Positions 1-8,670 are shown, counted from the stretch's first letter. The stretch is 59,542 nucleotides of DNA from Nodosilinea sp. P-1105 (GCF_012911975.1 NZ_SMDQ01000032.1:1-59542), one strand, 5' to 3'. Translations and numbers: made by a program. Notes: generated by a model from the sequence alone, not told the origin.

Positions 1-147
1 CCTTGCCCGTCAGTCACTAAAAGCACAAACCCTCAGTCCCTTTCACTTAGAGGGTTTCCCGGCTTAAATCACACCCCCGGGAATGATGATGGTGCCTTGC
101 AATTTCATGCCATACCCACCTTTGTAGCTAAACCTTAAATCCCTGCC

Positions 148-282
148 CTACCGCCAAGCGTGCCACTCACAGGTGCGCCGCGCCAGCCGTACGGTCTCAT
201 CCACGTCGCTGCGGGCCAACAGGTAGCCGCGAATGCGATCGCTGGCTTTACCCACCCCACCCAAGGCTGTTTCCCTACCGGG
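148..282 (-). pseudogene. Unidentified C-terminal gene remnant
   Basis: The minus strand has 44 open codons between a TGA at 283-285 and a TAG at 148-150, with protein-like composition (a GYLLARSDVDE stretch, then an Arg-rich end finishing CEWHAWR) and no start codon that would give a full protein. It looks like the tail of a decayed gene. I do not recognise the family. The rest of 1-302 shows no other coding signal. Low confidence, because a chance open stretch of this length is possible. Confidence 0.25.
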
Positions 283-302
283 TCACTTCCAGTCGTGCTC
301 TA

Positions 303-665
303 TTATTGATTGGGAGATTTAGGAGGGAATTTACATTTCACCGAGATTTCCATGCTGCCCTCAGCACTGCCCTCGGTAAAAATGACACCGGTCTTACCGC
401 CTAACTTGATACCAAATTTCAGATTGAGTTCTTCGACCTCAGCCCCGCCCAAACGTTGAAAGGCACCAATAGCAAAATTGGCATAGGCCGTGATGTTTGA
501 CTGAATTTCCTCCATTTTAAGCAAAACCTCGTCGGTTACTCCTTTTTCTCCAGGCCGGGTGCCTGAGCGGGATGGTTCTGCAATTGGAGGTGTGGGAGGG
601 GCTTCTACATAGATTTCGGTGATAGTACCGTTGTCTTCGACTAGAAGTCGAGTGAGCTCCGACAT
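303..665 (-). CDS. Trypco1 / CU044_2847-like small protein
   Basis: A 120-residue protein. The N-terminal half has a short beta-rich segment (LTRLLVEDNGTITEIYVE), then a Pro-rich linker, a helix (about 45-70) and a C-terminal beta section with GVIFTEGSAEGSM. This layout matches the trypsin-co-occurring domain 1 (Trypco1, CU044_2847-like) seen beside proteases and NTPases in bacterial conflict systems (family knowledge). The start is ATG at 665 with GAGG seven bases upstream. It is divergent from the caspase-STAND gene at 801 across 135 bp, so the two probably share a control region. A role as recognition or adaptor partner of that protein is inference; no catalytic motif is visible. Confidence 0.6.
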   Translation of the reverse strand: MSELTRLLVEDNGTITEIYVEAPPTPPIAEPSRSGTRPGEKGVTDEVLLKMEEIQSNITAYANFAIGAFQRLGGAEVEELNLKFGIKLGGKTGVIFTEGSAEGSMEISVKCKFPPKSPNQ

Positions 666-800
666 CGATTTACCTCGTTGAGTTCTAAATTTGAAGCAAA
701 TCTAACTGATTTTAGAATAATCTGTCCGGAAGTGGCACCTGGCGGCTTGTTTGGGTATGGTAGGTGAAACCCCAGTTCCACAACTCAAGGTTTAGCGGCT

Positions 801-3800
801 ATGCCTCGATACGCTTTAGTCATCGGTATCCAGAAGTACAGTGGATCGGGCTTTCAGGATTTAGAAAAATCAACTCAGGATGCCGAGGCGGTAGCCCAGG
901 TTCTAGAGAAGTATGGTAATTGGGAAGTCACGCGCTTGCCACAGAGGTGGAATGCGGAAAAGCAGAATTGGAACGGGGGGCAAGGGTGCTATGAGGTTGC
1001 CCCTGATGTTGCGCTTACGGGGGCAGAGCTAGGGGCAGAGATTAGTCAGTTTTTTGAGCATGCCGGACGGAACGAAGCGCTCATCTACTTTAGCGGCCAT
1101 GGGTACGAATTTACAGACAGCTTGGCCGAGATAACTGGTTACCTAGTGGCTTCTGACTGCACAGCAACGACCGTTAGCGAACGGGGGCTTTCTCTAGAAA
1201 GCTTAAACAAGTTGGTTATAAGGGCGGCTTGTAGCAGTGTCGTGGTGTTGTTGGACTGCTGCCACGCGGGTAGGCTTCTAGAACGGAGCCTAATTACTCG
1301 GTCGCTCACTGCATTTCAGCAGGGAGATCGCAACTATTTTTTAGCAGCGGCCTGCCGGGGGCATGAGAAAGCCTACGAGGGGCCAGAGTTTAGTTTGTTT
1401 ACCAAGGTACTGCTGGATGGATTGGCCAGTCCAGGACGCGATGGCCGAGTACTGGCATCACATGTAAATACAGCGATAGATGAGGGCTTGTCTGGTTCTG
1501 GGCAAGAACCAGTAGTTTTGAGTTCAGGCGGAGCGATTACTCTGGCAACTTACGGAGCCAGGGCAGAAGCTCTAACACAAGAAGAAGATGCGCTGCAAAC
1601 TATCCTTAAGCAGCTCGGCGATGAGAAAAAGTACGATGTCCTGGATGCAGCTTTTTTTGAGGCAGTGGCTGCCCGAGTTGCAAGCAACCAGGCCCGTGCT
1701 CAGATGTTGCGTCTACCAGGGGCAAACTGGTCGATGCTGTTTCAGGGAAACTATGTGGAGCGCGACCAACAAGGGGTGGCCCTGCAACAGACTCAGCGGC
1801 TAGCTCAACAGCCAGGAATTTCGTTGATGCTAATTCGGGGGGAACCGGGGGCTGGCAAAACGGCTCTATTGCGGTGGTTGGCTCACGAACTCGTCGGCCA
1901 GGGAAAACGAGTGCTACACAAACAGGGGACGGATCAGGCGGGCTGGTTAGAAGAATTACTGACTGTTTCCGAAGCAACTGGGGGCGAACATTTTTATGTG
2001 ATCACCGATGATGTCTTCCGGGATGAAACCATTTTGGAGGAGTTGGAGCAAACAGAACTATTTTTTCCGCTGACGATTATTGCTACAACTCGCCCCAATG
2101 AAGATCGTCACACCGAACTTGATGGCACAGGCTATGAGACGATTTGCCTCGATTTGAATAAGCCCAGTCAGGCCGAGAAAGAGCGAATTCTGGCCTTGCC
2201 GGAAGTCCAAAGTCATCTTGTAGGTAAGTCCAACGCAGAACGAGAAGTACTGTTGGACTCACCAATTATGCTGGTGTTGATGTTGCAGCTCTCGGAGGGG
2301 AAACCCTTTGACGCCATATTGCGGGATATTGTCAAAAGTTTACCGAGTAGCGATGATCGCCCTATTTATCAAGCCTATGGGATACTGTGTAGTTTCTTTC
2401 AGTACAACGTGATTGTACCGTTTGAGGTTTTGCGCCTTTGCTTACCCGCTGGCAATTGGTCTGAACAGTTGATTCTGACAGAGTTAGAAGGTCTGGTAGA
2501 AACAACAACCTATGCTGGTTATGAGGGGCTGTTTCCAATTCATGAACTAATTGCCAAGACTGTGATGGACTTGGATTATAGACCTGGGTCAGCTAATCAA
2601 CCCTATGCCTGGTCCCAACCGCCTTTGCTGGAGCAAAATCTGCATAAGATTGTTCCTGGTTTAGATGCGAGCGAGGAAATGCAGGAACGCTGGCTTCGTC
2701 ATAGCATAAGGCTGCTTACACTCAACGGTTCTGTAGACCTGGTCGGATCTATATTGAAATACTACACACAAGAAATAGAAGCGGTTCAGCAGCAGGGAAA
2801 TACTATATCCAGCTGGGTAAATTGGCATAAGGTTTACACCTTACTGAATCGGAGAGATGATCAAAACCGCTGTCTTGATGCTTTATTGGGTACGCAACCG
2901 CAAACTTCGTGGGAGTGTTCACATTGGCTATCGCGAATCTCTAAGTCTGGAACAGAGCAACAAAGGCAGGATGCGATCGAAACCACTCAAACCTGGCTCC
3001 AACAGCATCCAGATGATAGTTCTGTCCGCACTCACTTTTTAGCCTTTTTGAGTCAATGGGGAACAGATAAACAGAGACGGGATGCAATCGACACTACCCA
3101 ACCCTGGCTCCAACAGCATCCAGATGACAGTTCTGTTCGCACTAAATTTTTAGGCTTTTTGGGTCAATGGGGAACAGATAAGCAAAGGCAGGATGCGATC
3201 GACAACACCCAAATCTGGCTCCAACAGCATCCAGAAGATACTAATGTCCGCACTCAATTCTTGGCCTTTTTGAGTCAATGGGGAACAGATAAACAGAGAC
3301 GGGATGCGATCGACACCACTCAAACCTGGCTCCAACAGCATCCAGATGATAGTTCTGTTCGCACTCACTTTTTAGCCTTTTTGAGTCAATGGGGAACAGA
3401 TAAACAAAGGCAGGATGCGATCGACAACACCCAAAATTGGCTCCAACACCATATAGAAGATAATTTTGTTCGCAGACAGTTTTTGACCTTTTTGGAGCGA
3501 TGGGGAACAGAGCAACAGATGCGGGATGCGATCGACACCACTCAAACCTGGCTCCAACAGCATCCAGAAGATAGTTCTGTTCGTACTCAATTCTTAGCGT
3601 TCATCGGAAAGCAAGGAGATGATATTAAAAATATAGAAGATTTGATTATCGAGCAGTGGCATTGGCTCAGGGATCAAAGACTAGCCCCACAAAGTTCCTG
3701 GGAAGCTTTTTTGCCTGTTCTCTATCACCATGCTTCTCCTGACCTCTATCAACCAGCTACAGATCTAGTGCTCCAGCAACATCTTGGAAATAAATCGATC

Positions 3801-4529
3801 CAAAACCTTATCTTTGGCTATTTTCGTGACTATCTTGACCAAGTCACCTGCTATGCCTTAGCTACCAATGTGACTAAATCTAACTTACCCCCTGATAAAT
3901 GGCAAAATTACATCCATGCAGCTAACTTTTTCAGAGATCAGGGTGAGTTCGAAAAGGCTGAGAAAATATACCGTAAAACATTTGGGGCCGCTAGAGCACA
4001 GGTATCTCAAATTCCACAATTGTCGAAAACAATTGACTTTATCAATCTGAGCTATGCAGAACTGCTGCTGCTCACTGAGTCGCCTAGTCCTGATGCAGCG
4101 ATCAAAAAAATTAATTGGGTTCTTAAGAAAAACTCAAAGCACGGTTATGCTCATCTCTTAATGACTCAAGCATTTCAAATTAAAGGAGAATCTTGTTATG
4201 GATGGGCGATAGCTCATTTCGAGCAAGCTATAAAGTTTGATAATCGGCTGAATGGCTTTATGTACTGTCAGCTTGGCCAATTCTATCGTTATACCCTTAG
4301 TGATATCCCCGCAGCTCGTAACTGCTATGAGAATTCGATAGGTCAGCAGGTCAACTTACCTGCTTGTGTCGAACTGGCTGAGTTGGAGATTGAGAATGGC
4401 AATTTAGAGCGGGCTAAATCGCTGCTGGAACAGGGCCTAGCACTGCCACTGCTGAAACGTACTGAGCAAGAAATGCGAGACAAGCTAAGTGGACGTATTG
4501 CTTTACTAAGGCAGCAAACCGGTTTGTAA
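801..4529 (+). CDS. Caspase-like peptidase / STAND-type NTPase / repeat protein
   Basis: A 1242-residue multidomain protein. Residues 1-250 are a caspase-fold (peptidase C14) domain: His100 sits in YFSGHGYEF and the presumed nucleophile Cys154 in LLDCCHAG. Residues 310-620 are a P-loop NTPase with Walker A GEPGAGKT (347-354) and Walker B-like FYVITDD (398-404), as in STAND conflict proteins. From 717 come six tandem 37-residue repeats (pattern GTDKQRRDAIDTTQTWLQQHP), then about 330 residues of TPR-like helices. Such proteins are thought to sense a signal through the repeats and release a suicide protease (family knowledge); target and trigger here are unknown. It is divergent from the Trypco1-like gene. 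There is no membrane segment. It is distinct from genuine metacaspases because of the fused NTPase. Confidence 0.85.
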   Translation: MPRYALVIGIQKYSGSGFQDLEKSTQDAEAVAQVLEKYGNWEVTRLPQRWNAEKQNWNGGQGCYEVAPDVALTGAELGAEISQFFEHAGRNEALIYFSGHGYEFTDSLAEITGYLVASDCTATTVSERGLSLESLNKLVIRAACSSVVVLLDCCHAGRLLERSLITRSLTAFQQGDRNYFLAAACRGHEKAYEGPEFSLFTKVLLDGLASPGRDGRVLASHVNTAIDEGLSGSGQEPVVLSSGGAITLATYGARAEALTQEEDALQTILKQLGDEKKYDVLDAAFFEAVAARVASNQARAQMLRLPGANWSMLFQGNYVERDQQGVALQQTQRLAQQPGISLMLIRGEPGAGKTALLRWLAHELVGQGKRVLHKQGTDQAGWLEELLTVSEATGGEHFYVITDDVFRDETILEELEQTELFFPLTIIATTRPNEDRHTELDGTGYETICLDLNKPSQAEKERILALPEVQSHLVGKSNAEREVLLDSPIMLVLMLQLSEGKPFDAILRDIVKSLPSSDDRPIYQAYGILCSFFQYNVIVPFEVLRLCLPAGNWSEQLILTELEGLVETTTYAGYEGLFPIHELIAKTVMDLDYRPGSANQPYAWSQPPLLEQNLHKIVPGLDASEEMQERWLRHSIRLLTLNGSVDLVGSILKYYTQEIEAVQQQGNTISSWVNWHKVYTLLNRRDDQNRCLDALLGTQPQTSWECSHWLSRISKSGTEQQRQDAIETTQTWLQQHPDDSSVRTHFLAFLSQWGTDKQRRDAIDTTQPWLQQHPDDSSVRTKFLGFLGQWGTDKQRQDAIDNTQIWLQQHPEDTNVRTQFLAFLSQWGTDKQRRDAIDTTQTWLQQHPDDSSVRTHFLAFLSQWGTDKQRQDAIDNTQNWLQHHIEDNFVRRQFLTFLERWGTEQQMRDAIDTTQTWLQQHPEDSSVRTQFLAFIGKQGDDIKNIEDLIIEQWHWLRDQRLAPQSSWEAFLPVLYHHASPDLYQPATDLVLQQHLGNKSIQNLIFGYFRDYLDQVTCYALATNVTKSNLPPDKWQNYIHAANFFRDQGEFEKAEKIYRKTFGAARAQVSQIPQLSKTIDFINLSYAELLLLTESPSPDAAIKKINWVLKKNSKHGYAHLLMTQAFQIKGESCYGWAIAHFEQAIKFDNRLNGFMYCQLGQFYRYTLSDIPAARNCYENSIGQQVNLPACVELAELEIENGNLERAKSLLEQGLALPLLKRTEQEMRDKLSGRIALLRQQTGL
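2949..3614 (+). repeat. Six in-frame tandem 111-bp repeats
   Basis: Units begin at 2949, 3060, 3171, 3282, 3393 and 3504 and each encodes 37 residues. Units 1 and 4 differ by only one base over their last ~75 bases, so copies were recently duplicated or converted. Unit 5 is the most diverged. Confidence 0.9.
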
Positions 4530-4865
4530 TCGGTAGTAAACTCGCGGGTTTTGGTGATGGACAGGGTTGGTCTGGGTGGATTGGGCGGCCAGGGCCTGGA
4601 ACCGTTGCCAGAGGCGTTGGATCTGGGTTTCGCGACCAAAGTAGCGATCGCCATCCTATTCCGTAAACGCCGCCAGTCCCTGGTAAGGGTTGGGGCCAAG
4701 TTTAGCCGAGGTGTCAGCAGCAGATCCCTGGCGCAGTGGCGGGGTCTGGTGAATCACATAGATGGTGTTGCCATCGCCAGAGACGATCGCACTGCCCACC
4801 GCACTCTCCTGAATCTGAATGCTGCGATCAGCTCCCTCAGTATTCTGATGACCGCCTGCTGACAT
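4530..4865 (-). pseudogene. nSTAND-type NTPase N-terminal remnant
   Basis: The minus strand opens with ATG at 4865 and encodes QIQESAVGSAIVSGDGNTIYV, then GPNPYQGLAAFTE, the usual lead-in to a novel STAND NTPase (nSTAND1) module. An in-frame TAG at about 4655 interrupts it. Directly after the stop, in the same frame, DGDRYFGRETQIQRLWQRF continues the family motif. The frame then runs into the 3' end of the caspase-like gene, so the P-loop and everything beyond are missing. This is a nonsense-mutated, truncated relic in an island rich in STAND genes. Alternatively the 69-codon piece might be expressed as a small protein, which is less likely. Confidence 0.6.
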
Positions 4866-5002
4866 TTCTGACTCTCCTCAATCAATTGGCAAATAATCTC
4901 TAGCTATGCTTTTGACGCAACTTTTTTATCAACTTTGAGGATGCCCGAAAATTAGTCTGCTGGAGTTTAGTAATTGGGGACGTATTGGAAACAACCCGCA
5001 TA

Positions 5003-5266
5003 TCAGGAGAGAAGCTCCCTCAAAGTGGCTGCATCATTCTCCATATCAATGGCGCGGTAAGGTGGTTCAGCGTTTTTTTGCTTGAGAAAGTCATAGGTAT
5101 CCCATCGGGAGGCGAAACCCAAAAGTTGTCCAACTTCCCCAGCGCCAATATTACCTTTGCAATAGGCTTCAACAGCCAGCAACTCTAGAGAGCGGCGAGT
5201 AAGGGTTTCAGGGCTATCTGCAAGTTGGCTAGCAATGCTGTCAGGAATATCAAGGGTGATTTTCAT
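5003..5266 (-). CDS. UPF0175 family protein (antitoxin-like)
   Basis: An 87-residue protein. It begins with a beta strand (MKITLDIPDSIASQL), followed by helices typical of UPF0175: RRSLELLAVEAYCKGNIGAGEVGQLLG and SRWDTYDFLKQ. UPF0175 proteins are small putative DNA-binding antitoxins, often paired with a PIN-like DUF3368 toxin (family knowledge). No such toxin gene lies on either side, so this may be a solitary antitoxin left in a decayed region. The start is ATG at 5266. Confidence 0.75.
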   Translation of the reverse strand: MKITLDIPDSIASQLADSPETLTRRSLELLAVEAYCKGNIGAGEVGQLLGFASRWDTYDFLKQKNAEPPYRAIDMENDAATLRELLS

Positions 5267-5510
5267 GGATCCAAGTAATGGGTATATAGCCTCAAAGTTA
5301 GCTCACTGAACCAGGTGCCTACAACACCAACTCTACCAAACGTCTTACTCCTGGTCTTTGGTCACACCAACAATCGTCATTAGCCGTGGTGACAGGTCAG
5401 GTGGCCTAGTCACAGCTAAGCTGATGTCTCAAGATTTTGGTGTGGGGTAGCTGCGGAAGCGCTGCGATCGCAGTAGGTTTGACCAGCTCGCCCCCATCTG
5501 GCTGCTGCTG

Positions 5511-5695
5511 TCAGTGTTGCGCAGTGTGTGGCCAGAGCCCCCGACGGCGAATCCAGAGTAGGGCTTGGGAGACCAGAGCCAGGACGGGCAGTTCAATCAG
5601 GGGGCCAATGATCAAAGGGGGCGAGGGCCAACCCCACCGCCACTGACAGGAGGATCAAAACTGGCTGTAACCGCTCAAACCGGGTCGTCTGCACA
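5511..5695 (-). pseudogene. Collapsed SBF/arsenite-efflux-type transporter remnant
   Basis: Read on the minus strand, 5695-5620 encodes a first-helix-like piece (TTRFERLQPVLILLSVAVG). After a frame change, 5615-5511 encodes LIIGPLIELPVLALVSQALLW ending at TGA. These resemble the first and last parts of a sodium-bile-acid/arsenic-resistance type transporter, with the middle (roughly 250 residues) deleted and the frame broken. The family assignment is from motif memory only and moderate at best. Confidence 0.4.
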
Positions 5696-5730
5696 GGGAA
5701 AAGGTTGCCGTTGGGCCAAAACCGCATTCT

Positions 5731-5801
5731 AAACCAAATTCAGCTCAAGCCCTGGAGTTCGCCTGGGGGAAAACTCCAGAGACTGAACTGGACATGGTTT
5801 A
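5731..5801. repeat. Palindromic dispersed repeat, copy 1
   Basis: A ~70-bp element with nested inverted arms: CTGGAGTT at 5752-5759 and AACTCCAG at 5772-5779, flanked by AACCAAATTCAG and CTGGACATGGTTTA. Related copies are at 6718-6787, 32234-32306 and 57524-57593. Confidence 0.7.
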
Positions 5802-5887
5802 GCTGGCCTATAGGGCTGACAGCACTGCCCCCAAGATCGCCCCTGTGACCGGGTTCACCCACCACAATGTGATTACCCAACATGACC
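5750..5887. repeat. Direct repeat, left copy (duplicated gene 3' end)
   Basis: About 138 bp matching 6737-6873 with only three substitutions and two single-base indels. It includes half of the palindromic element plus the last ~90 bases of the exported-protein gene that ends at 6794; the indels break the reading frame here. The two copies bracket the mntA-hepT module. The rest of the gap (5267-5510, and 5888-6011 just before mntA) shows no further gene. Confidence 0.85.
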
Positions 5888-6011
5888 AATGAGCCCTAGG
5901 TCTGGAACCATTGCCACCGCCCTATAGTTGGCTCAGTCAATGTCAAAACTGGTATAACTCAATCAGCAGTGCAGCCTTGCACCTCATCTTTATCCCAAAA
6001 CCTATCCTGGT

Positions 6012-6314
6012 ATGGATAATAGCGAAATCAACCTAGCCCAAGTTTTGCAGCGGCTACACCACCACCAGCCCGATCTACAAACGCGCTATGACGTGACTCG
6101 TATTGGGATTTTTGGCTCCGTTGCCCGTGGCGAGGCTACTCCTAGCAGCGATATCGATATCGTGGTTCACATGAAACCCGACCTGCTCCAGCGCGTGCGA
6201 CTCAAGGCTGAATTAGAAGCCCTATTAGGTCGATCCGTGGATGTGATCCGCTATCGCCCCACTATGAATCCCTACCTCAAAGCCCGAATTGATCAAGAGG
6301 CCCGGTATGTATAA
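6012..6314 (+). CDS. mntA: MntA-type nucleotidyltransferase antitoxin
   Basis: A 100-residue minimal nucleotidyltransferase. The signature GSVARG (35-40) is followed by the metal-binding pair Asp47/Asp49 in SSDIDIV. In the HEPN/MNT class, MntA neutralises the HepT RNase by AMPylating a tyrosine next to its active site (family knowledge). Its stop overlaps the hepT start by 8 bases (ATGTATAA), so the two are translationally coupled. The module sits between two long direct repeats, consistent with gain by recombination or transfer. Confidence 0.88.
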   Translation: MDNSEINLAQVLQRLHHHQPDLQTRYDVTRIGIFGSVARGEATPSSDIDIVVHMKPDLLQRVRLKAELEALLGRSVDVIRYRPTMNPYLKARIDQEARYV

Positions 6315-6681
6315 CCGTTCACTTTTGCTGGAGCTGTTGCTTGAAATCGACGAGGCCATTCGTAGAATTGAACGACGATTTGCCGGAATTCAGTCGCCTG
6401 ATGACTTTACCTGCAACGATGACGGACTAGACAGATTGGATGGCATTAGCATGATGCTGATTGCCATTAGCGAGAACATTCGCCGCATCGAGGAAGCGAC
6501 CGATAGTAAGCTTGAAGATGAAGAACTCAGTATTGATTGGGAAAGCATCAAGGGCATCCGCAATATTCTGGCTCATGATTACTTCAACATCGATCCTGAC
6601 GAGATTTATGTCATTTGCAGCCATGATCTAGGTCATCTAAAACAGGCGATAGCTCAACTTCGAAACAACATTTTTAGCTAG
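6307..6681 (+). CDS. hepT: HepT-type HEPN ribonuclease toxin
   Basis: An all-helical 124-residue HEPN protein. The catalytic RX4HXY motif is intact: Arg85, His90 and Tyr92 in RNILAHDYF. Tyr92 is the residue expected to be AMPylated by MntA, and the Arg/His pair forms the RNase site of the dimer (family knowledge). I use ATG 6307, overlapping the mntA stop by 8 bases; an upstream in-frame ATG at 6289 would add six residues. All motif residues are present, so the toxin is probably functional. Confidence 0.88.
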   Translation: MYNRSLLLELLLEIDEAIRRIERRFAGIQSPDDFTCNDDGLDRLDGISMMLIAISENIRRIEEATDSKLEDEELSIDWESIKGIRNILAHDYFNIDPDEIYVICSHDLGHLKQAIAQLRNNIFS

Positions 6682-6736
6682 TGGTCTGTATTGATTCATG
6701 AAGGGAGGAGAAAGTTTCAACCAACGCCAAGTCCAT

Positions 6737-6873
6737 CCCTGGAGTTCGCCTGGGGAAAACTCCAGAGACTGAACTGGACATGGTTTAGCTGGCCTATAGG
6801 GCTGACAGCACCGCCCCCAAGATCGCCCCTGTGACCGGGTTCACCACCACAATGTGGTTACCCAGCATGACCA
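6737..6873. repeat. Direct repeat, right copy
   Basis: This is the intact counterpart of 5750-5887. It covers the 3' end of the exported-protein gene (coding for NHIVVVNPVTGAILGAVLSAL) and the palindromic element (copy 2 of that family, 6718-6787). Confidence 0.85.
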
Positions 6874-7417
6874 GGGCCGTATTTCTCGGCTGGCGAATCA
6901 ACGCGGACACCCGTTGGGGTACCCGCAACCGTCTGACCAACCCTGTGGGCATCCAGCGGCGGCGGCCCACCTGCCGTTCGATCACAGGGAGAACATCGAT
7001 GTGAGATAACACCTCTGGGGGCAGCTCTGCCACCAGGTTTTCACGGGTTGGGGCTTCCGCTGTGGAAAGTATAGCCGCGATCGCCGCCAGTTTTTCCTCA
7101 GAAAGCTGCGCCAAAATGTCTGGGGTGACGGGCGCGATCGCCAGGGTCTGGGGCTCGACTGGCTCAGACTCCAATCCAGGAGCCAGCTCCACCACAGCTT
7201 CCTGGTTCAGTACCTCCAGCCGGTCCTGGCTGGGGGCTATCTCCTCCATCTGCCCATACTCAGTCTCTGGGGTTTCAGGGAGCAGTTGATCGACTAGCAC
7301 TAAATCCAGCCCGGCTTCACTGTCTGCCGGACTGGGGTAAGCCTGGGCTACCGTCCACAGGCTACTGGCCGCTACCAAACCTAAACTGACGCCTATCGTG
7401 TGTCGCCAAAGGATCAT
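6794..7417 (-). CDS. Exported protein of unknown function
   Basis: A 207-residue protein with a clear signal peptide (hydrophobic core IGVSLGLVAASSLW, likely cleavage after AQA near residue 26). It continues with an acidic Pro/Glu-rich middle (30-105), a basic segment (RRRWMPTGLVRRLRV, about 150) and a hydrophobic C-terminus. No family is recognised. The helix-and-Gly-rich end might contact the membrane. The last ~90 bases are duplicated at 5750-5887. The 190 bp upstream to the permease gene at 7608 shows no further gene. Confidence 0.6.
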   Translation of the reverse strand: MILWRHTIGVSLGLVAASSLWTVAQAYPSPADSEAGLDLVLVDQLLPETPETEYGQMEEIAPSQDRLEVLNQEAVVELAPGLESEPVEPQTLAIAPVTPDILAQLSEEKLAAIAAILSTAEAPTRENLVAELPPEVLSHIDVLPVIERQVGRRRWMPTGLVRRLRVPQRVSALIRQPRNTALVMLGNHIVVVNPVTGAILGAVLSAL

Positions 7418-7607
7418 GAACGTTCTCCAAAAAATAATGGGGATTACCCGATCGGCCCTGGTATCGGTTTCTGGCTCTCAGCGGTTGAGGGAGAACGCGC
7501 AGCGATTTCTCCTAAAGGAAAGGCTAGAGCCAAGCCGTAGTCACTATCACAGCAGGTTTATCCAGCCGGTGAATGGGGTAGAGGTTCAGTTTGTTAACTG
7601 GCTGATC

Positions 7608-8660
7608 TTATTGGTCTGCTCGCTCAGGTCTGGGGGCGGTGCGGACGATATCGGCTATCTTTTTAACAAAGCTAGCGGTCGGGACGGCCAGTAGCAGCCC
7701 CAGGAACCCCGCAAATTTGGCCCCAACCAGCAAGGCGATGACCACCACCGCCGGATTCAAACCCGTGATGCCGCCAATCAACCGGGGGGCAATAAAATTG
7801 TCATTAATTTGGCCCAGGACGGCAGCCACCAGCAGCACCTTCAGCCCTAGCCCTAGACTTTGAAAGGTCAACAGGGTACTCACCCCCAGGATCGCCACCG
7901 TGCCGCCAAAGGGAATAATGCTGGCCAGGCCAATGCCGAGGCCAAACAAGAGGCCAAAGGGCACCTTCAGCAACACAAAGGCGATCGATTGGGCGGTGGC
8001 CAAAATCAGGGCCAGGGTGGCCTGGCCGGAAAAATAGCCTCGAAAGCTGGGGCGTAGGGCGCTACGAATATGGTTTTGCCAGGGCTCAGAAAACCAGCTC
8101 AGCAGCCCCCTCCACAGGGGTTCCCCATTAATCACCAGTAAAATAGCCAGGATCGCTGTAATCAGTAGATTGAGGGTCTTGTCCAGGGTGCTGAGGGTGA
8201 CATTAATCACTTGGCTGGTGCCAGTTTGCAGGGCGCTAGACAGTTGGTTGGCAGCCTCTACTGTCAGCTGGTCGAGGTCGACGGGCAGGTTTTGAAACAT
8301 GGCCCGCTCTTCCAGACGCAGGAGCTGGGTCTTCGCCAGATCGATCCAACGGGGTAGGCGCTCGGCAAAGTCGTTCAGTTGCTGCCACACCAGCGGTCCC
8401 AAGAAGATTACTAGCACGGTGGTCAGGGTAATGGTGGTCAGCAGTACAGCCGCGATCGCTACGCCTCGCTTAGCCCCCTGCTTTTCCAGCAAACCAATGG
8501 GATAGTCCAGCAAAAAGGCCACCAGGCTGGCGGTAATCACGATACTGGTGATTGGCTGCAGCAGCATGCCCAGCTTGTACAGCAGCCAACTATTCAGACA
8601 TACCAGGGGAAAGGCTAACCCCACGATCGCCCATTTGGGTAGCTTAGACATGGAAACCAT
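7608..8660 (-). CDS. AI-2E family transporter (UPF0118/PerM-like)
   Basis: A 350-residue integral membrane protein with about seven to eight helices: two at the N-terminus, one near residues 55-75, a soluble middle (80-150) and a hydrophobic C-terminal bundle. The family-typical segment FGGTVAILGVSTLLT and the ending GLNPAVVVIALLVGAKFAGFLGLLLAVPTAS fit PF01594. Members are described as autoinducer or Na+/H+ transporters, and the substrate cannot be read from sequence. It starts 10 bp after the phosphohexomutase stop on the same strand, so the two are probably co-transcribed. An internal ATG at 8651 is an alternative start. Confidence 0.88.
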   Translation of the reverse strand: MVSMSKLPKWAIVGLAFPLVCLNSWLLYKLGMLLQPITSIVITASLVAFLLDYPIGLLEKQGAKRGVAIAAVLLTTITLTTVLVIFLGPLVWQQLNDFAERLPRWIDLAKTQLLRLEERAMFQNLPVDLDQLTVEAANQLSSALQTGTSQVINVTLSTLDKTLNLLITAILAILLVINGEPLWRGLLSWFSEPWQNHIRSALRPSFRGYFSGQATLALILATAQSIAFVLLKVPFGLLFGLGIGLASIIPFGGTVAILGVSTLLTFQSLGLGLKVLLVAAVLGQINDNFIAPRLIGGITGLNPAVVVIALLVGAKFAGFLGLLLAVPTASFVKKIADIVRTAPRPERADQ

Positions 8661-8670
8661 AGGCCTTGGG

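Noticed and set aside
1606-1977. 123-codon minus frame inside the caspase-STAND gene
   Set aside because: Shadow of a well-supported gene; no family features and wrong codon pattern.
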